Shown here piece after piece: positions 14,310-16,562 of a DNA stretch of 16,562 nt (position 1 is the first letter of the stretch; the number at the start of each line of letters is the position of its first letter). The notes under the pieces are model-generated. The model ran no database searches, was not told the origin of the DNA, and saw only the letters and a program-made list of their open reading frames with translations. This DNA is from an uncultured Clostridia bacterium (GTDB lineage Bacteria > Bacillota > Clostridia > Oscillospirales > Acutalibacteraceae). A program made the position numbers and the translations under genes. Location of the stretch: NCBI GenBank assembly GCA_937912175.1, contig CALDOU010000052.1:1-16562 (forward strand), written 5' to 3'.

Positions 14310-14978
14310 GTGAACTACTTAGCAGAGATACTGGCGTTTAACAATTGGATTCGTTATAATTCGGGAATTGGCAAATCTGACATTTGTTTATGGCATGGAC
14401 TCATGAGCATGGCAAATAGATTTTCATGGCGCGAATTTAATGCTCCGATTCTAACGCTTCTATCTGAATCAAAGCTCAATAAAAATGAATTTTATAAATC
14501 AAGAAACAAATTAAAGCAATTTGGCCTTTTGGATTTTAAAGAGCGTGGCGGAAACAGAGCTACAATCTATAAAATGAACTCTGTTGTTTCCCTATATGGT
14601 ACACAAATGAATACACAAACCATGACACAAACGGATATACAAATTGGTACAAAAAGTGTGACGCAAAGTGTGAACATACTTAAAACCAAAAACCAAAAAC
14701 TTAAAACCAAAAATAAAAAAGAAATAATTAAAGAAAAATTTGGCGAGTTTGAAAATGTGCGGTTGTCGACTGATGAGCTCCAAAAGCTAAAATCAAAGCT
14801 TGGAGCAGAAACAGAAAGCTATATCGAGCGGCTATCAAGTTATATTGCGTCAAGTGGTAAAAGATATAAATCTCACTACGCGACAATTTTGAGCTGGACG
14901 CAAAAAGACGCTAAAAATTCGGGAGGTGTAAGCTATGGAATCAACCCTAAAAAGCTTTGCACAGAATATCCCGAATAG
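14310..14978 (+). CDS. Phage replisome organizer / replication initiation protein
   Basis: This 222-residue protein matches Gram-positive phage replication initiators. The N-terminal winged-helix region (about 1-90) starts MNYLAEILAFNNWI and contains LLSESKLNKNEFYKSRNKLKQFGLL. A Thr/Gln-rich linker (98-122) follows, then a Lys-rich stretch. The C-terminal block LSTDELQKLKSKLG, then YIERLSSYIASSGKRYKSHYATILSW, is typical of the family and of loader contact. I choose GTG 14310, since AGAGGTG (14297-14303) would overlap the alternative GTG at 14301. It probably binds the iterons within its own gene and recruits the DnaC-like loader encoded next, whose start it overlaps by 44 bp. Confidence 0.85.
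   Translation: MNYLAEILAFNNWIRYNSGIGKSDICLWHGLMSMANRFSWREFNAPILTLLSESKLNKNEFYKSRNKLKQFGLLDFKERGGNRATIYKMNSVVSLYGTQMNTQTMTQTDIQIGTKSVTQSVNILKTKNQKLKTKNKKEIIKEKFGEFENVRLSTDELQKLKSKLGAETESYIERLSSYIASSGKRYKSHYATILSWTQKDAKNSGGVSYGINPKKLCTEYPE
14601..14667 (+). repeat. Six iterons, 12-bp period: probable phage replication origin
   Basis: ACACAAA occurs at 14601, 14613 and 14625, followed by ATACAAA at 14637, ACAAAAA at 14649 and ACGCAAA at 14661. All are exactly 12 bp apart with 5-bp spacers. At protein level this is a degenerate Thr-Gln-x-x tetrapeptide repeat forming the linker of the initiator. Iterons inside the initiator gene are the arrangement of lambda O and of several Gram-positive phage origins. 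Confidence 0.7.
14679..14745 (+). other. A-rich tract with CCAAAAA repeats (candidate DNA-unwinding element)
   Basis: Directly after the iterons the plus strand is strongly A-rich. CTTAAAACCAAAAA is repeated at 14679-14692 and 14700-14713 (21-bp offset), and CCAAAAA occurs at 14686, 14693 and 14707. The tract continues as A/T-rich sequence to about 14740. This neighbourhood is where strand opening would be expected next to initiator-bound iterons. It encodes the Lys/Asn-rich segment of the initiator. Confidence 0.55.
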
Positions 14979-15750
14979 TGATGAAGTATGCTCTGTTTGT
15001 GGTGCTAAAATTCTTAGAACCGCAGAATTTATGGGGATTAAGCGGACGTTCAAGGTGATGTGTAAGTGCATGCAAAAACAGCAGGAAGAAGAAAAAATCC
15101 GTCAAGAAAGCCAAGAACGAATGCGAAAAATCGAAAAGCTTAAACGTCTTTCCCTACTTGGCGAGCGGTACAAAAACGCAACTTTTGAAAACTCAAAAAC
15201 AGGTATCAATTCAAGTTTTGATAGAGCTTTTAAAAGGTGCCGAAAATACTGCGAGCTATACGAGGAAACAATCAAAAATGGATATGGCATTTATCTTTTC
15301 GGAGATAAAGGGGTCGGTAAAACCCATTTAACCGCTTGTATGGCTCATAACTTAATTTCAAAGTGTGTTCCGGTACTGTTCACAAATTTATTTGAGATTT
15401 CAAAGGCGGTAAAGTCTACGTTTAACCGAGAATCAAGTCTTACGGAGCAAAACTTAACCAACCGATTTGCAAATATTGAAGTCTTATTTTTCGATGATTT
15501 GGGAACAGAAATTTTTAGTAAAAGTTCAGGCGATACATGGCTTCAAAGCTTGCTTTTCGATATTATCAACAAACGCTACAACAATAAGAAAGCCACGATT
15601 TTTTCAAGTAACCACAGCTTAAATGAACTCATAAACAAAAGCGGTATTGCCGAAAAAACAGTTGACAGAATATCCGAAATGACAAGTGGAGCGGTTATGA
15701 AAATCGAGGGTGCAAGCCTTAGAAACACTCTGAAAAACTGCATATTTTGA
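14935..15750 (+). CDS. DnaC-type helicase loader ATPase
   Basis: This 271-residue AAA+ protein has Walker A GDKGVGKT at 123-130, Walker B LFFDDLG at 184-190, a sensor-like SSNHS at 225-229 and an arginine-finger-like VDRISEM with Arg245. An N-terminal metal-binding set, Cys19-x2-Cys22 and Cys43-x-Cys45, precedes a charged coiled coil (50-75). It loads the replicative helicase onto single-stranded DNA at the origin. Placement directly after the replisome organizer supports a phage role rather than host DnaI. The start is ATG 14935, with GGGAGG at 14921-14926, inside the preceding gene. The gene is followed closely by the DUF1492 gene. Confidence 0.92.
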   Translation: MESTLKSFAQNIPNSDEVCSVCGAKILRTAEFMGIKRTFKVMCKCMQKQQEEEKIRQESQERMRKIEKLKRLSLLGERYKNATFENSKTGINSSFDRAFKRCRKYCELYEETIKNGYGIYLFGDKGVGKTHLTACMAHNLISKCVPVLFTNLFEISKAVKSTFNRESSLTEQNLTNRFANIEVLFFDDLGTEIFSKSSGDTWLQSLLFDIINKRYNNKKATIFSSNHSLNELINKSGIAEKTVDRISEMTSGAVMKIEGASLRNTLKNCIF

Positions 15751-15761
15751 GGTGATTTTGA

Positions 15762-16160
15762 TTGACTAAAAAAGAACTTTCGCAACTTTACTATTTGAAA
15801 AAAGAAATCAAAGAACAGCAAAAAAGGCTTTCTGAACTTGAAGCATTGGCAACAAGCTGCACCGCAAAAATAACGGGGCTTCCAAATGGAAACGGCGTAT
15901 CCGATAAGATTGCAAATTACGCCACAGAAATCGCAGACTTAAAAAGCCTTTTAGACCTTAATTTAAAGAAATGCTTTTATGAGTTAAATAGATTAAACGC
16001 ATTTATAAATGGCATAGATGATTCTTTAATGCGGCAAATTGTTTTATATCGTTTTGAAGATCTTATGAGTTGGAGGCAAATCGCAATCGCTATCGGAGGC
16101 AACAACAAAGCTGACAGTTTAAGAAAAAAACTGTTTAGATATTTAAAAAGCAATTTGTAA
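15762..16160 (+). CDS. DUF1492-like phage regulator with sigma-region-4-type helix-turn-helix
   Basis: This 132-residue protein has an N-terminal coiled coil (5-32, LYYLKKEIKEQQKRLSELEAL) and a C-terminal DSLMRQIVLYRFEDLMSWRQIAIAIGG segment (87-113) that resembles sigma factor region 4. DUF1492/ArpU-like proteins close the early operon of many Gram-positive phages and are thought to switch on late genes. The start codon is TTG 15762, with GAGGTGA at 15749-15755, 6 nt upstream and overlapping the end of the loader gene. It is the last plus-strand gene seen in this cassette. Confidence 0.8.
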   Translation: MTKKELSQLYYLKKEIKEQQKRLSELEALATSCTAKITGLPNGNGVSDKIANYATEIADLKSLLDLNLKKCFYELNRLNAFINGIDDSLMRQIVLYRFEDLMSWRQIAIAIGGNNKADSLRKKLFRYLKSNL

Positions 16161-16168
16161 AAATTCAT

Positions 16169-16205
16169 GTGGTGCGGTAGAAAAAATATTACCTGCTAAT
16201 ACCAC
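16169..16205. terminator. Imperfect hairpin between convergent genes
   Basis: GTGGT (16169-16173) pairs with ACCAC (16201-16205), then GC with GC, then GGTA (16176-16179) with TACC (16190-16193), around an A-rich loop and with two small bulges. It lies exactly between the stop codons of convergent genes. No strong T-tract follows on either side, so termination efficiency is doubtful. Confidence 0.35.
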
Positions 16206-16209
16206 CAAT

Positions 16210-16562
16210 TTAGAATTTGTTATAGTAGTCTTTACCCAATTTATTTTTCAAAGTTTTTTCTAAACGTTTTTCTGCTACATCAAAAATTTTTTCAATAGTT
16301 CTTGTGTCCTTATTTAACTCAGCCATTACAATCTTGCTGCATTCCTCTGACGTAAATATTTGGAAGAAAAGTTTAAATCTATTGAACTCATTTATCAATT
16401 GTTTTTCCAGTTGTTCATCCGAAAGATCAAGTTTTTCTTTTATGTTAATTAGCATTTTAGTAAAAGCCGGTGGTATTTTAATAATAGACTTTTCATAAGG
16501 AAACCAAGAGCTTTTTGACATTTTCGCAAAATTATAGATATTATTTGGATTACAATTATTGC
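16210..16562 (-). CDS. Unidentified gene, 5' end beyond the window
   Basis: The frame is open from the right edge to a stop at 16210, at least 117 codons. An internal ATG at 16521 (103 codons) lacks a ribosome binding site, and the reading frame upstream of it encodes plausible protein (NNIYNFAK), so I treat the gene as running off the window. The visible part is charged and helical, with SWFPYEKSIIKIPPAF, KEKLDLSDEQLEKQLINEFNRF and a C-terminal basic stretch. No domain, membrane span or signal peptide was recognised. It is convergent with the phage early operon, so it may be a separately transcribed accessory (moron) gene of the prophage. Confidence 0.55.
   Translation of the reverse strand, partial: NNCNPNNIYNFAKMSKSSWFPYEKSIIKIPPAFTKMLINIKEKLDLSDEQLEKQLINEFNRFKLFFQIFTSEECSKIVMAELNKDTRTIEKIFDVAEKRLEKTLKNKLGKDYYNKF

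Noticed and set aside
14060..14341. 93-codon plus-strand frame overlapping the SSB part of the fusion gene
   Set aside because: It lies in another frame of a clearly coding SSB region, has no ribosome binding site and has basic low-complexity content typical of shadow frames.
14679..14713. CRISPR-like short repeats
   Set aside because: Units of 7-14 bp within a coding A-rich tract with no spacers of regular length; it fits an origin-type repeat, not a CRISPR array.

Overview
The window reads as a low-GC Bacillota chromosome, most likely an anaerobic spore-forming Clostridia. The evidence is the AT-rich composition, the strong GGAGG-type ribosome binding sites in front of almost every gene, a fragment of a manganese-catalase/CotJC spore coat gene, and phage genes typical of Gram-positive siphophages. 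No rRNA, tRNA or CRISPR array was seen and the genus cannot be read from this sequence.

Left part (1-9583), host or accessory DNA. The 5' end of a minus-strand gene leaves the window at base 1. Its promoter is embedded in four copies of a TGTGAAACA operator-like motif. Divergent to it runs a complete type I restriction-modification operon, hsdM-hsdS-hsdR, followed 46 bp later by a Hanks-type Ser/Thr protein kinase gene with its own ribosome binding site; the kinase reading frame appears shifted by one base at the start codon. A separate three-gene operon follows: a TfoX N-terminal-domain protein, an isoprenylcysteine-methyltransferase-like membrane protein, and an AlkD-like DNA alkylation repair protein. 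It ends at a likely bidirectional terminator near 9750-9800.

Middle (9584-10770), a junction zone. It holds a gene-poor stretch, a minus-strand PD-(D/E)XK nuclease-like gene, and an internal fragment of a manganese catalase/cotJC gene. Homology of that fragment stops about 30 bp before the end of a large serine recombinase gene. This looks like one attachment-site end of an integrated element.

Right part (about 10740-16562), prophage-like early region: large serine recombinase (minus strand), then a co-oriented plus-strand cassette of two tiny membrane proteins, a DUF1071-type single-strand annealing protein, a RusA Holliday-junction resolvase fused in frame to a single-stranded DNA-binding protein, a replisome organizer carrying an internal iteron array (probable phage origin), a DnaC-type helicase loader and a DUF1492 sigma-region-4-like regulator. 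The genes overlap or abut, so the cassette is probably one transcript for replication and recombination. A convergent minus-strand gene of unknown function runs off the right edge.

The most notable observations are the RusA-SSB fusion with a preserved internal ribosome binding site, the 12-bp-period iteron array inside the replisome organizer gene, the kinase attached to the type I R-M operon, the four-site operator at the left edge, and the recombinase end lying inside a sporulation-related gene fragment.
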